DNA of 64,000 nucleotides from Nocardiopsis sp. MG754419 (GCF_018207095.1 NZ_QOCZ01000001.1:1-64000), one strand, 5' to 3'; shown: positions 35,274 through 44,509, numbered from the stretch's first letter. Numbers and translations are program-made. Notes: generated by a model not told the origin, from the sequence alone.

Positions 35274-36814
35274 ACATCACCCCCCTGCATTCCGAGCGCA
35301 CCGCGCCCGCGCCGCCCGCCGGGACCGATCGACTCCGTCGCCGGATCCTGCTCGGACTGGGCGCCGGCGTCCTCTTCGTCGTCCTCGTGGCCGCGGTGTC
35401 CTGGTACCAGGAGCGGGCCGGGCTGATCCACGAGACCGCGCAGGAGGATCCGGGGCTGCCGGCCGCGTATCCGGTGGGACCGCCGGGGCACGGGTGGAGT
35501 TGGTCGCCTCCGGCGGACACCACCGTGATCGACCTCGTGCGCGGCACCCACGGGCCGGTCGCCCTGCTCGCCGACGGCCTCGTCGCCCTGGACGGCTCCA
35601 CCGGACGGGAACTGTGGACCTACCGGGACCTGACCGCGCCCGCACTCGACCCACAGGCCCCCGTCGCCTCCGGCGGGGGCGTTCTGGGGGAACGTGCCTC
35701 CTTCCTTCGCCCGCCGGAGGGCGACGACCCCGGCCGGTTCGTCTCCCTGGACGCCGCCACCGGCACGATCGTCGGGGAGTGGGAGGTCCACGCCGACGAT
35801 CTCGCCGGTGGGTGGAACGTGTTCACCCCGAGGGTGTACCTGCACTCCCTCACCCCCGGGGAGGCCGGGGCGCTCCCCGCGGACCTGGCGGCGGGCTCCA
35901 CGGACCGGGGCGTCGTCCTGGCCCGTGCGCCGCAGGACGGCGAGGACCTGTGGGCCTTCCGCCCACCGTGGCCGACCGAGGTCTGCGCCACGCAGGGCGA
36001 GCCGCTGATCCACTCCGGGCAGGACACCGGTGTCTCTGGCTGGGTGGTGCTCGTCCACGCCTGTATCGGCGAGGACGAACTCGCCGAGCTGAGCCTGGGG
36101 GAGTTCCCGGACGACCCCCTGGTCTTCGCCGGCCGGGCCGAGACTTTGACCGCCAACGTCACCGCGCTGGACCCCTACACCGGCCGCGTCCTGTGGGCCG
36201 ACACGCGGCCGGTGACCGACGCCGCGGACACGGTGACGCTCCGGTGGTTGGACCGTTCTCCGCCGATCCCGGGCGAACCACCGGCACTCCTGGCCGAGGC
36301 CGTTCCGGAACCGCTGACGCCGTTCGTGGTCGAACCGGTGGAGGGGCGCCGTTTCGTCTTCCCTGAGGAGGCCGTGGACGAGGCGTGGTCGCCCGTCGAC
36401 CCCGGCGTGCGGATCCTGCGCGCTGACACCTCGGGTCTGGTGGTGGCGGTGGACCGCGTTGACGAGGCCTACGTGCCCGACGCCGAGTGGGCCTTCGACG
36501 CGCTCAGCGTGGACCCCGAAGGCGCGGTCGAGGCCTCCGTCACCGTCGACGAGGAGGGTGTCACCGAGGCGCACCTCGCTCACGCGGTGGCGTTGGAACA
36601 GACCCTCCTGCTCCCGACGCTGGACACAGAGGAGGGCCGGGCGCGGGTGTACACGGCCCCGTTGGACGGCGGAGAGGAGGGCGGAGCGTGGACGGTGTCC
36701 CTGCCGACCTCCCGAGCCGACGCCGAACACCGGCTGTTGGCGGTGCCGGGCGCGGTCGTCTCCCATCTCACCGACGGCGCACGTGTCACCGACATCCACG
36801 GACTGGTGCCCTGA
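35270..36814 (+). CDS. single-TM PQQ-like beta-propeller protein
   Basis: 514 residues if the rare CTG at 35270 is used; it overlaps the previous stop as CTGA and has GGAGAGAG seven bases upstream, and no ATG or GTG is well placed. A cytoplasmic tail of about 25 residues precedes one membrane helix (26-44, ILLGLGAGVLFVVLVAAVSW). Then comes an extracytoplasmic propeller with blade repeats such as GTHGPVALLADGLVALDGST followed by GRELWTYRD. It ends in GLVP like its paralogues at 17256 and 31503. The propeller lacks clear PQQ-binding residues, so binding of a cofactor is doubtful. Confidence 0.78.
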   Translation: MNITPLHSERTAPAPPAGTDRLRRRILLGLGAGVLFVVLVAAVSWYQERAGLIHETAQEDPGLPAAYPVGPPGHGWSWSPPADTTVIDLVRGTHGPVALLADGLVALDGSTGRELWTYRDLTAPALDPQAPVASGGGVLGERASFLRPPEGDDPGRFVSLDAATGTIVGEWEVHADDLAGGWNVFTPRVYLHSLTPGEAGALPADLAAGSTDRGVVLARAPQDGEDLWAFRPPWPTEVCATQGEPLIHSGQDTGVSGWVVLVHACIGEDELAELSLGEFPDDPLVFAGRAETLTANVTALDPYTGRVLWADTRPVTDAADTVTLRWLDRSPPIPGEPPALLAEAVPEPLTPFVVEPVEGRRFVFPEEAVDEAWSPVDPGVRILRADTSGLVVAVDRVDEAYVPDAEWAFDALSVDPEGAVEASVTVDEEGVTEAHLAHAVALEQTLLLPTLDTEEGRARVYTAPLDGGEEGGAWTVSLPTSRADAEHRLLAVPGAVVSHLTDGARVTDIHGLVP

Positions 36815-36991
36815 CACCGCCTCCATGTCGCGTTTCGGTCCTCATGTCATACGGTGAGAAGTCATGACCGAAAAGTGCGCCGAGAAGCCCCTCGGAATCC
36901 GTGAATCTTTTTTCACCGAATACCACCCATCCACCCGTCCGCCGGCGTCGAATAACTCGTGACAGAAGCACCATGGGACACGAGAGGGCGC

Positions 36992-38278
36992 ATGAGCACA
37001 CACCATCGACGGCGGATCGCGGTCATCGGCAGTGGGGTCTCCGGGCTCACCGCCGCGCACATCCTGCACCGCCGCGACGACGTCACGCTGTTCGAGGCCG
37101 ACGACCGGCTCGGCGGGCACGCCCACACCCACCGGCTCCCCGGACCGGACGGCGCGACCCTGGGTGTGGACAGTGGGTTCATCGTCCACAACCGCCGCAC
37201 CTACCCCCACCTGTTGCGGTTGTTCGACGAACTCGACGTCCCCACCCGACCCACCGAGATGAGCCTGTCGGTGAGTTGCGCGGGTTGTGGCCTGGAGTAC
37301 GCGGGAGCCCGGGGTGTGCGCGCCATGTGGCCGAACCGTTCGCGCGCCAACGCCGACTTCCTCGCCATGCTCGTCCACATCCCCCGGTTCCACCGCGCCG
37401 CGGCACGTCTGCTGCGGACCGCCCGGCGGTTGGACGGGGAGGAGAGCGCGGTCGGCCCGACCCTGGAGGCCTTCATCGCGCGCCACCGGTTCCCGACGTA
37501 CTTCACCACCCACTTCCTGCTCCCCCTGGTCTCGGCCGTGTGGTCCTGCCCACCCGGCACCGCCCTGGAGTACCCGGCCCGTCACCTGTTCACCTTTCTG
37601 GAACACCACGGCATGCTCGGAATCTGGGGCTCGCCGCGCTGGCGCACCGTCGTCGGCGGCTCGCACACCTATGTTGAGAGGGTGGCCAAGAACCTGCACG
37701 CGGTCCGCACCGGTACCCCGGTCCGTGGGCTGGAACGCGGCGGAACCGGTGTGCGCCTGCGCACCGACACCGAGTCGATCGACTTCGACGCCGTGGTGGT
37801 CGCCACCCACGCCGACCAGGCCCTGGCCCTGCTCGACGCCCCCACCGACACCGAGCGCGAGGTCCTGGGCGCCTTCTCCTACTCGCACAACCGCACCCTG
37901 CTGCACACCGACACCACCGTGCTGCCGGCCGACCGCACCACCTGGGCCTCCTGGAACCACCGCCTCCCCGAATGCGCCCCCGACCACGAACCGGTGCGGG
38001 TCAGCTACCACATGAACCGTCTCCAAGGCCTGCCCGACGGACACGACTACGTCGTCACCCTCAACGACGACGGTGGTGTGGACCCCGAGAGCGTGGTGGC
38101 CACCATGGACTACAGCCACCCCGTCTTCACCCCGGAATCGGTGGCGGCCCAGAAGCGCCTGCGGTCCCTGGACGGCCCCACCCTCGCCTTCGCCGGAGCC
38201 CACCACGGATGGGGCTTCCACGAGGACGGCTGCCGCGCGGGGGTCGAGGCCGCCGCCGCCTTGGGGCGAGTCTGGTGA
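36992..38278 (+). CDS. FAD-dependent amine-oxidase-like oxidoreductase
   Basis: 428 residues from the ATG at 36992 following GAGAGGG. A dinucleotide-binding motif opens the protein (RIAVIGSGVSGLTAAHILHR at about 9-28, then VTLFEADDRLGGHAHTH). This is the NAD(P)/FAD flavoprotein group found next to cyclopropane-fatty-acid synthase genes. The C-terminal signature LAFAGAHHGWGFHEDGCRAG completes the FAD site. It is the first of five genes that all overlap by four bases; the set should modify membrane acyl chains. A desaturase- or oxidase-type reaction on methylated lipid is inferred, not shown. Confidence 0.88.
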   Translation: MSTHHRRRIAVIGSGVSGLTAAHILHRRDDVTLFEADDRLGGHAHTHRLPGPDGATLGVDSGFIVHNRRTYPHLLRLFDELDVPTRPTEMSLSVSCAGCGLEYAGARGVRAMWPNRSRANADFLAMLVHIPRFHRAAARLLRTARRLDGEESAVGPTLEAFIARHRFPTYFTTHFLLPLVSAVWSCPPGTALEYPARHLFTFLEHHGMLGIWGSPRWRTVVGGSHTYVERVAKNLHAVRTGTPVRGLERGGTGVRLRTDTESIDFDAVVVATHADQALALLDAPTDTEREVLGAFSYSHNRTLLHTDTTVLPADRTTWASWNHRLPECAPDHEPVRVSYHMNRLQGLPDGHDYVVTLNDDGGVDPESVVATMDYSHPVFTPESVAAQKRLRSLDGPTLAFAGAHHGWGFHEDGCRAGVEAAAALGRVW

Positions 38279-39036
38279 CCCGTGCCCCGGCCCTGTACGA
38301 GGCGACCGTCGCCCACGCGCGGTCGTCTCCACTGCGGTACGCCTTCTCGCACCGCACCCTCTACTGGTTCGTCGACCTGGACCGGCTGCCCCGCCTGTCC
38401 TGGCCGTTGCGCCTGCTGGCCGACTTCCGCGCCGCCGACCACGGGTCGGGGCGGGCGGCCACGATCCGCGCCGACCTGGAGGACTTCCTGCGTTGCCAGG
38501 GCGTGGAGGAGACCGGGGGGCGCGTGTTCATGCTCGCCCATCCGCGCGTCCTCGGCCACGTGTTCAACCCGATCACCGTGTTCTGGTGCCACGACGCCGA
38601 CGGTGACCTGCGGGCGGTGGTGGCCGAGGTGCACAACACCTACGGTGACCGTCACCGCTACCTGCTCCACCCCGACGCACGCGGGCGCGCCCGGGTGGAC
38701 AAGGCCATGTACGTGTCGCCGTTCAACGACGTCGACGGCCACTACCGGCTCTCCCTGCCCGAACCCGACGAGCGACTGGCCCTCACCGTGGCCCTGCACC
38801 GCGACGGGCAGCCGCCCTTCACCGCCTCGGTGCGCGGTCGGCGCCGGTCCCTCACCTTCGGCACACTCCTGTGGCTGAACCTGCGTCGACCCCTGGCGCC
38901 GCTGGTCGACGCCGCACGAATCCGCTTCCACGGCATCCGGCTCTACCTGCGCGGTCTGCCGGTGCGGGAGCGTCCGGTTCACCGCCCGGACCACGATCCG
39001 GGCGGACAGCATGTATCACGAGGAGCGCGACGATGA
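38275..39036 (+). CDS. DUF1365 domain protein
   Basis: 253 residues from a GTG overlapping the flavoprotein stop. DUF1365 motifs are clear: ALYEATVAHARSSPLRYAFS at the start, then LGHVFNPITVFWCHDADGDL and VDKAMYVSPFNDVDGHYRLS. The family has no known enzymatic function, but nearly always sits between a flavoprotein and a CFA-synthase-like methyltransferase, as here, and has been linked to unusual fatty acids in proteobacteria. No membrane helix is seen; it may bind lipid or assist the methyltransferases. Confidence 0.88.
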   Translation: MTRAPALYEATVAHARSSPLRYAFSHRTLYWFVDLDRLPRLSWPLRLLADFRAADHGSGRAATIRADLEDFLRCQGVEETGGRVFMLAHPRVLGHVFNPITVFWCHDADGDLRAVVAEVHNTYGDRHRYLLHPDARGRARVDKAMYVSPFNDVDGHYRLSLPEPDERLALTVALHRDGQPPFTASVRGRRRSLTFGTLLWLNLRRPLAPLVDAARIRFHGIRLYLRGLPVRERPVHRPDHDPGGQHVSRGARR

Positions 39037-40271
39037 CGACTGTCAACCCCACCCCCCTGGACGCCGAGCGTTGGCCCGACGTGGTCCGGGTCCCACGCGG
39101 CCGGTTGCGCGCCGCGGCGGCCCGCCTGGTCACGGCGCGGGCCGCACCGCTGTCGGGGATCCGACTGCACACCGGTCCCACCGCCCCGCCCGAGGGCGGC
39201 GACCCGGTGCTGTGGCTGCGCGACCCCGACGCCTTCTACGCGCGCCTGGCCCAGGACGGGCTCATCGGGTTCGGTGAGTCCTACATGGCGGGGGAGTGGG
39301 ACTCACCCGACCTCGTCCCCTTGCTCACGCGTTTGGCCACGCACTACGAACGGCTCGTCCCCCGGGCCCTGCAACCGTTGCGGCACATCACCCTGCCGCG
39401 GCGTCCGGCCTCGGACCGCAACACCAAGGCGGCGGCCCGACGGCACATCAGCCACCACTACGACCTGTCCAACGACCTGTTCACGCTGTTCCTGGACCGC
39501 ACCATGACCTACTCCTCGGCGCTGTTCACCGAGGACGATCCCCGCGACGAGGACGGGCTCGCGCGCGCCCAGGAACGCAAGATCGACCGTCTCCTGGACT
39601 CCGCCGGAGTGGGGGAGGGCACCGCACTCCTGGAGATCGGCACCGGCTGGGGCGAGCTCGCCGTGCGCGCCGCCCGCCGAGGCGCCCACGTCACCTCCAT
39701 CACGCTGTCCAGAGAACAGCGCGACCTGGCCCGCGAACGCGTCGCTGAGGCGGGGCTGACCGACCGGGTCGACGTGGAACTGTGCGACTACCGCGACGCC
39801 ACCGGTTCCTACGACGCCGTGGTCAGCTGCGAGATGATCGAGGCCGTGGGCGAACGCTACTGGCCCGCCTACGTCGAGGCCCTGGACCGACTCGTGCGCC
39901 CCGGAGGCAAGGTGGTGCTCCAGAGCATCACCATGGAACACGGACTCATGCGGGCCTCCCGCGGCTCCTACACCTGGATGCACAAGTACGTGTTCCCCGG
40001 CGGACTGATCCCCTCGGTCACCGCCCTGCGCCAGGAGTTCACCACGCGCACCCGACTGCGCATCAGCGACCGACTCTCCTTCGGCCCGGACTACGCCGAC
40101 ACCCTCCAGGTGTGGCGCCGGACCTTCACGGACGCGGCCGACGAGGTCGACGCCCTGGGTTTCGACCCCACCTTCCGCCGGATGTGGACCTTCTACCTCG
40201 CCTACTGCGAGGCCGGGTTCCGCTCCGGGATCATCGACGTCGAGCAGATCACTCTGGAGTCCACCGCATGA
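39033..40271 (+). CDS. CFA-synthase-like methyltransferase (first copy)
   Basis: 412 residues from the ATG at 39033 following CGAGGAGCG. The N-terminal acyl-binding part includes IGFGESYMAGEWDSPDLVPL, and HHYDLSNDLFTLFLDRTMTY leads into the S-adenosylmethionine site, LLEIGTGWGELAVRAARRG, where most relatives have L-x-I-G-C-G-W-G. The final YLAYCEAGFRSGIIDVEQ matches CFA synthases. The enzyme should transfer a methyl or methylene group to a double bond of a membrane phospholipid acyl chain. A second, diverged copy follows immediately, so the two probably act on different positions or intermediates. Confidence 0.9.
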   Translation: MTTVNPTPLDAERWPDVVRVPRGRLRAAAARLVTARAAPLSGIRLHTGPTAPPEGGDPVLWLRDPDAFYARLAQDGLIGFGESYMAGEWDSPDLVPLLTRLATHYERLVPRALQPLRHITLPRRPASDRNTKAAARRHISHHYDLSNDLFTLFLDRTMTYSSALFTEDDPRDEDGLARAQERKIDRLLDSAGVGEGTALLEIGTGWGELAVRAARRGAHVTSITLSREQRDLARERVAEAGLTDRVDVELCDYRDATGSYDAVVSCEMIEAVGERYWPAYVEALDRLVRPGGKVVLQSITMEHGLMRASRGSYTWMHKYVFPGGLIPSVTALRQEFTTRTRLRISDRLSFGPDYADTLQVWRRTFTDAADEVDALGFDPTFRRMWTFYLAYCEAGFRSGIIDVEQITLESTA

Positions 40272-41575
40272 CCACGACCGAACAGCCGACCACCGTCACC
40301 CCGGGCACGCCCGGGACCGCCGCGCGCGGGGTGGCCCACCTGCTCGGCCCGCTGCTCGCCGCCTTCCTCAACGGCGTGGCCCCCGTACGGCTGCGCGCCT
40401 GGGACGGGAGCGAGTACGGCCCCGAGGACGCACCGCGGGTGACGGTGCGCGACCGCGAAGCACTGCGGCACATCCTGGCCCGCCCCGGCGAACTCGGGCT
40501 CTCCCGCGCCTACGTCACCGGGGGCCTGGAGGTGGAGGGCGACCTCACCGACGCCCTGAGCCGTGTGTGGGCGTCCGTGGCGACCCACGGCACCTCGGTG
40601 CCCGGCCCCACCGAGTGGGCGCGTGTGGCCCACGTCGCCCTGGTCCTGGGTTTGGTGGGCCCGCCCCCGCCCGCGCCTCCCACCGAGGCGCGCATGGGCG
40701 GTCGATTGCACAGCAAGGAGCGCGACGCCGCGGCCGTCTCCCACCACTACGACGCCGGCAACGACCTCTACGAGCTGCTGCTCGACGAGACCATGGCCTA
40801 CTCCTGCGCCTACTGGGACCCCGAGCGGCCCGAGCAGACGCTGGCCGAGGCCCAACGCGCCAAGCTCGACCTCATCTGCACCGACCTCGGCCTTGAGGCC
40901 GGTGACCGACTGCTGGACGTGGGCTGCGGCTGGGGCTCGCTCACACTGCACGCCGCACGCGAGTACGGCGTGCGGGTGTGCGCCGTCACCCTGTCCGCGC
41001 GCCAACGCGACCACGTGGTCCGGCGCGCCGCCGAGGAGAGGCTCGACCACCTGGTGGACGTGCGTCTGCTGCACTACCGCGACATCGCCGAGGGGGCCTT
41101 CGACGAACCCATCGGGGCCGGGTTCGACGCCGTGGCCACCGTGGAGATGGGCGAGCACGTGGGGCGCGAGGCCTACCCGCACTTCGCGGGACACCTCCAC
41201 GACCTGCTCCGGCCGGGCGGCTCCCTGTTCGTCCAACAGATGTCCCGGCGCGGCGCCCAACCCGGTGGCGGCCCGTTCATCGAGCGCTACATCGCCCCCG
41301 ACATGCACATGCGTCCGCTGGGCGAGACCCTCGGGCTCCTGGAGACGGCGGGGCTGGAGGTGCGCGGTGTACGGGCGTTGCGCGAGCACTACGTGCGCAC
41401 CGCGCGTGCCTGGTCGGACGTGCTGGAACGTCGCTACGACGAACTGGTGCGGATCGCCGGCCCGCAGAGCGCCCGGGTGTGGCGGCTCTACCTGGCCGGC
41501 GGGTCGCTCGCCTTCGAGGAAGGACGGATGGGCGTCGACCAGATCCTGGCCCACCGTCCCGAGGTGACCCGATGA
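40268..41575 (+). CDS. CFA-synthase-like methyltransferase (second copy)
   Basis: 435 residues from the ATG overlapping the previous stop. It has the standard motif LLDVGCGWGSLTLHAAREYG near residue 216, preceded by AVSHHYDAGNDLYELLLDET, and ends with YLAGGSLAFEEGRMGVDQIL. The N-terminal 130 residues (LSRAYVTGGLEVEGDLTDAL) differ strongly from the first copy. Family members make cyclopropane, 10-methyl or methylene-branched fatty acids; which applies here cannot be told. It overlaps the DUF1295 gene. Confidence 0.9.
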   Translation: MTTTEQPTTVTPGTPGTAARGVAHLLGPLLAAFLNGVAPVRLRAWDGSEYGPEDAPRVTVRDREALRHILARPGELGLSRAYVTGGLEVEGDLTDALSRVWASVATHGTSVPGPTEWARVAHVALVLGLVGPPPPAPPTEARMGGRLHSKERDAAAVSHHYDAGNDLYELLLDETMAYSCAYWDPERPEQTLAEAQRAKLDLICTDLGLEAGDRLLDVGCGWGSLTLHAAREYGVRVCAVTLSARQRDHVVRRAAEERLDHLVDVRLLHYRDIAEGAFDEPIGAGFDAVATVEMGEHVGREAYPHFAGHLHDLLRPGGSLFVQQMSRRGAQPGGGPFIERYIAPDMHMRPLGETLGLLETAGLEVRGVRALREHYVRTARAWSDVLERRYDELVRIAGPQSARVWRLYLAGGSLAFEEGRMGVDQILAHRPEVTR

Positions 41576-42381
41576 GCGCCGGCGTCGCGCTCCTCCTCAA
41601 CATCGGTGTGACCGCCCTGGTGCTGGCCGCGGTCATGCTCACGACCTTCGCCATCGGGGTGCGGCTGGGACGCCACAGCGTGGTCGACTCCGCCTGGGGC
41701 GCGGCCTTCGCCGCCGCGGCCCTGACCACCGGTGTCGTCGCGACCGCCACCGGCCACGGCGACCCGGTGCGCACCTGGATCCTCGTCGGTCTCACCAGCG
41801 TGTGGGGCGTGCGTCTGGCGGTGCACATCGGCCTGCGCAGTCGGGGCAAGGGGGAGGACCCGCGTTACGAGCGGTTCCTGTCGGGGGCTCCCGGGAACCC
41901 GAACCTGTACGCCCTGCGCGTGGTCTACCTGCTCCAGGGTTCCCTGGTACTGCTCATCTCCCTGCCCATCCAGGTGGCCGCCTTCACGGCCGGCCCCTGG
42001 GGGTGGGTGGCCACGCTCGGTTTGCTGCTGTGGCTCACCGGGTTCCTGTTCGAGTCGGTGGGCGACGCCCAACTCGCCCGCTTCAAGTCCGACCCCGCCA
42101 ACAAGGGTCGGATCATGGACCGGGGACTGTGGGCTTGGACCCGTCACCCCAACTACTTCGGTGACGCCTGCGTGTGGTGGGGCCTGTTCCTCATCGCCGC
42201 GGGCTCCTGGTGGGTGCTGCTCACCCTGCCCGCCCCGATCGTCATGAACTACCTGCTCACACGGGGGTCGGGGCAGCGCCTCATGGAGGAGCACATGGCC
42301 GGCCGGCCCGGCTGGGCGGAGTACACCGAACGCACCAGTGCGTTCTTCCCCCTGCCGCCCAAGCGCCGCGCCTCCACCTGA
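41572..42381 (+). CDS. DUF1295 (steroid 5-alpha-reductase-like) membrane protein
   Basis: 269 residues with about seven hydrophobic segments. The C-terminal signature RGLWAWTRHPNYFGDACVWW then IVMNYLLTRGSGQRLMEEHM is typical of DUF1295 and of the isoprenylcysteine methyltransferase/steroid reductase superfamily, where it binds NADPH or S-adenosylmethionine. As the last gene of the flavoprotein-DUF1365-CFA operon, it could reduce a lipid double bond created earlier in the pathway. A hairpin terminator follows 11 bp after the stop. Confidence 0.88.
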   Translation: MSAGVALLLNIGVTALVLAAVMLTTFAIGVRLGRHSVVDSAWGAAFAAAALTTGVVATATGHGDPVRTWILVGLTSVWGVRLAVHIGLRSRGKGEDPRYERFLSGAPGNPNLYALRVVYLLQGSLVLLISLPIQVAAFTAGPWGWVATLGLLLWLTGFLFESVGDAQLARFKSDPANKGRIMDRGLWAWTRHPNYFGDACVWWGLFLIAAGSWWVLLTLPAPIVMNYLLTRGSGQRLMEEHMAGRPGWAEYTERTSAFFPLPPKRRAST

Positions 42382-42391
42382 GGACACCGTC

Positions 42392-42421
42392 GGGGGCGTG
42401 CCCGCGTTCGGGCACGCCCCC
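42392..42421. terminator. bidirectional hairpin after the lipid operon
   Basis: A perfect 13-bp stem (GGGGGCGTGCCCG at 42392-42404, complement at 42409-42421) with a CGTT loop, squeezed into the 46-bp gap between convergent genes. It serves the lipid operon and the SDR gene alike. Confidence 0.82.
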
Positions 42422-42427
42422 GGGCGG

Positions 42428-43213
42428 TCAGACCGACGGCACCTGACCGCCGTCCACGCGCACCACCGAACCGGTCACGTACGCGGCCTGCCGGCTCGCC
42501 AGGAAGGCGGCCACCGCGCCGTACTCGGCCGGGTCGCCGTAGCGGCCGGCGGGGATCGAGGCGCGGCCCTTCTGCTGGACCTCCGCCTCCGGCAGCCCCT
42601 CGCGCTCGGCGCGGGCCCGGTCCAGGGACTCCACCCGCGGGGTGGCGATCCGGCCCGGCACGATGACGTTGGCGGTCACGCCGTCCGCGGCCACCTCGTT
42701 GGCCACCGTCTTGGACCAGGAGTGCAGCGAGGCGCGCAGCGTGTTGGACACCCCCAGGTTGGGGATGGGGGCGATCGGGCCGGACGACGTGCTGGTGATG
42801 ATGCGTCCCCAGCCGCGTTCGCGCATACCGCCCACGACCGCGTCGGTCAGCTCGATCACCGGCAGCACCATGGCCGCGTACATGTCCTGCCACAGGCCCG
42901 GCTCCTGGCCCAGGGCCGGGGTGGGCGGCGGGCCACCGGTGTTGTTGACCAGGATGTCGACCGGGCCGAGTTCGGCGGCGACCTGGTCGGCGACGGCGCG
43001 GGCGCGGCCGTGCTCGGCCAGGTCCCACACGATGCCGACGGCGTCCGTGCCCAGCTCACGACAGGCGTCGACGGTGGCCTGGAGGCGTTCGGGGTCACGG
43101 CCGGTCACCGCCACCCGCACCCCTTCGGAGGCCAGGGCGACCGCCATGGCCCGCCCCAGTCCGGAACTGGCGGCGGTCACCAGGGCGACCTTGCCGGCGA
43201 TTCCCAGATCCAT
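42428..43213 (-). CDS. SDR family oxidoreductase with atypical active site
   Basis: 261 residues. The cofactor motif is VTAASSGLGRAMAVALASEG (about 11-30) and NNTGGPPP is the NNAG equivalent. The catalytic serine stretch is present (IITSTSSGP), but where the YxxxK pair belongs the sequence reads SNTLRASLHSW: tyrosine is replaced by serine and lysine by arginine. This matches the BKR-like subgroup of short-chain dehydrogenases that lacks the canonical tetrad. It either uses another proton donor or is a binding protein. The end, GSVVRVDGGQVPSV, is normal. A 246-bp gap separates it from the alcohol dehydrogenase upstream on the same strand. Confidence 0.88.
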   Translation of the reverse strand: MDLGIAGKVALVTAASSGLGRAMAVALASEGVRVAVTGRDPERLQATVDACRELGTDAVGIVWDLAEHGRARAVADQVAAELGPVDILVNNTGGPPPTPALGQEPGLWQDMYAAMVLPVIELTDAVVGGMRERGWGRIITSTSSGPIAPIPNLGVSNTLRASLHSWSKTVANEVAADGVTANVIVPGRIATPRVESLDRARAEREGLPEAEVQQKGRASIPAGRYGDPAEYGAVAAFLASRQAAYVTGSVVRVDGGQVPSV

Positions 43214-43459
43214 CTCGTTCCCTTCACTGCAATGCGGCGATGTCCAGGGAATCCTGACAGGTTCTGTGACTCATGTGACAGGCGGGGTTGGCCGAAGGCC
43301 CTCGCGGGGCGGTCCGTCCGCCACGTCGTGGCGCATCGGGCACCCCGGAGTCCCTGGTGCGCCGTGGCCCACGCGCCAGGGCCGCCCGGTACCTCGCCCG
43401 GACGAGGCGGGTCGGACGCCCGATCGCCGGTGCGGCCCCGAAGGCCCGGGGAGCCCCGA

Positions 43460-44509
43460 TCAGCGCGCGTTGGGCGTCACGACGGCGCGACCGCTGATCT
43501 CTCCCGCCTCCAGCCTCCGGTACGCCTCCAGGGCGTCGTCCATGGAGAACCGTTCCACCTCCGGGCGGATCTGCCCGGCCTTGTACATGTCCACCACCTC
43601 CCACAGGTCCCTGATCGAACCCCAGTAGGTGTTGGTCACGTAGGACTCGTAGGGGTTGGTGAAGAACGAGAACTCGTGGGTGCCGCCCCCGATGCCCACC
43701 ACGCTGAGCCGGCCGCCCTGGGCCATGCAGGCCGCGGCGGCGGCCACCGTCGGCCCCGCCCCCACGAAGTCGAAGGCCGCGTCCACGCCACGGCCGCCCG
43801 TGAGCGCGCGGATCCGCTCCACCTGGTCGGGGCCGGCCCCGACCGTGATCGCCCCGCTGTCCTCGGCGCGCTTGCGCGCCCCCTCCTTGACGTCGGTGGC
43901 GATGATCGTGGCGCCGGTCAGGGCGCAGAGGATCTGCACACCGATCTGCCCGAGCCCGCCCAGACCGATCACCAGCGCGAACCGTCCCCCGCCATGGAGG
44001 TGCGGGAGCGCCTGGGTGATCGCGTGGTAGGGGGTCAGGCCCGCGTCGGCCAAGGGCGCGGCCGCCACCGGGTCGGCGTCGCCCAAGGGGATGAGGTGGT
44101 GGGCGGGGACCGTCACGTACTCGGCCATGCCGCCGTCCCGACCGAGCCCGACGGCCAGGTAGGGCATGGTCGCCGCGTTCTCGCAGTAGGTCTCCCGTCC
44201 CTCGGCGCACTGGCGACAGTGGCCGCACCCGATCGGACCGTAGGCCATGTAGGCGGCGCCCACCTCGATGCGGTCGCTCACCCCCGGGCCGACCGCCTCC
44301 ACCCAGCCGGCGTTCTCGTGCCCGAGCACGAAGGGGGGCTTCTGGGCACCGGGCTGTCCCTCCTCGAACAGCCGGTACACGCTGATGTCGGAGTGGCACG
44401 CACCGGCCCCGGCCACCCTCAGCAACGCGTCTCCGGGTCCCGGCTCCGGTTTCGGTACCTCGGTGAGGGAGGGGAACTCCCCGTAGTTCTCGAACACCAC
44501 TGCGCGCAT
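43460..44509 (-). CDS. zinc-dependent NAD(P) alcohol dehydrogenase
   Basis: 349 residues from an ATG at 44509 following GAGGGGAGA. It has the medium-chain dehydrogenase layout: ACHSDISVY and GHENAGWVEAVGPGV hold the catalytic-zinc Cys and His; GCGHCRQCAEGRETYC carries the four structural-zinc cysteines; and VIGLGGLGQIGVQI is the Rossmann motif. It resembles the NAD-dependent (R,R)-butanediol/aryl-alcohol type seen in actinomycetes. Substrate unknown. It is not clearly co-transcribed with the SDR gene downstream. Confidence 0.9.
   Translation of the reverse strand: MRAVVFENYGEFPSLTEVPKPEPGPGDALLRVAGAGACHSDISVYRLFEEGQPGAQKPPFVLGHENAGWVEAVGPGVSDRIEVGAAYMAYGPIGCGHCRQCAEGRETYCENAATMPYLAVGLGRDGGMAEYVTVPAHHLIPLGDADPVAAAPLADAGLTPYHAITQALPHLHGGGRFALVIGLGGLGQIGVQILCALTGATIIATDVKEGARKRAEDSGAITVGAGPDQVERIRALTGGRGVDAAFDFVGAGPTVAAAAACMAQGGRLSVVGIGGGTHEFSFFTNPYESYVTNTYWGSIRDLWEVVDMYKAGQIRPEVERFSMDDALEAYRRLEAGEISGRAVVTPNAR

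Noticed and set aside
32912-36826. A 1304-codon open frame on the minus strand
   Set aside because: Beyond the PAP2/kinase start at 34387 it runs antisense through two real genes and is low-complexity; only the C-terminal 491 residues match known families.
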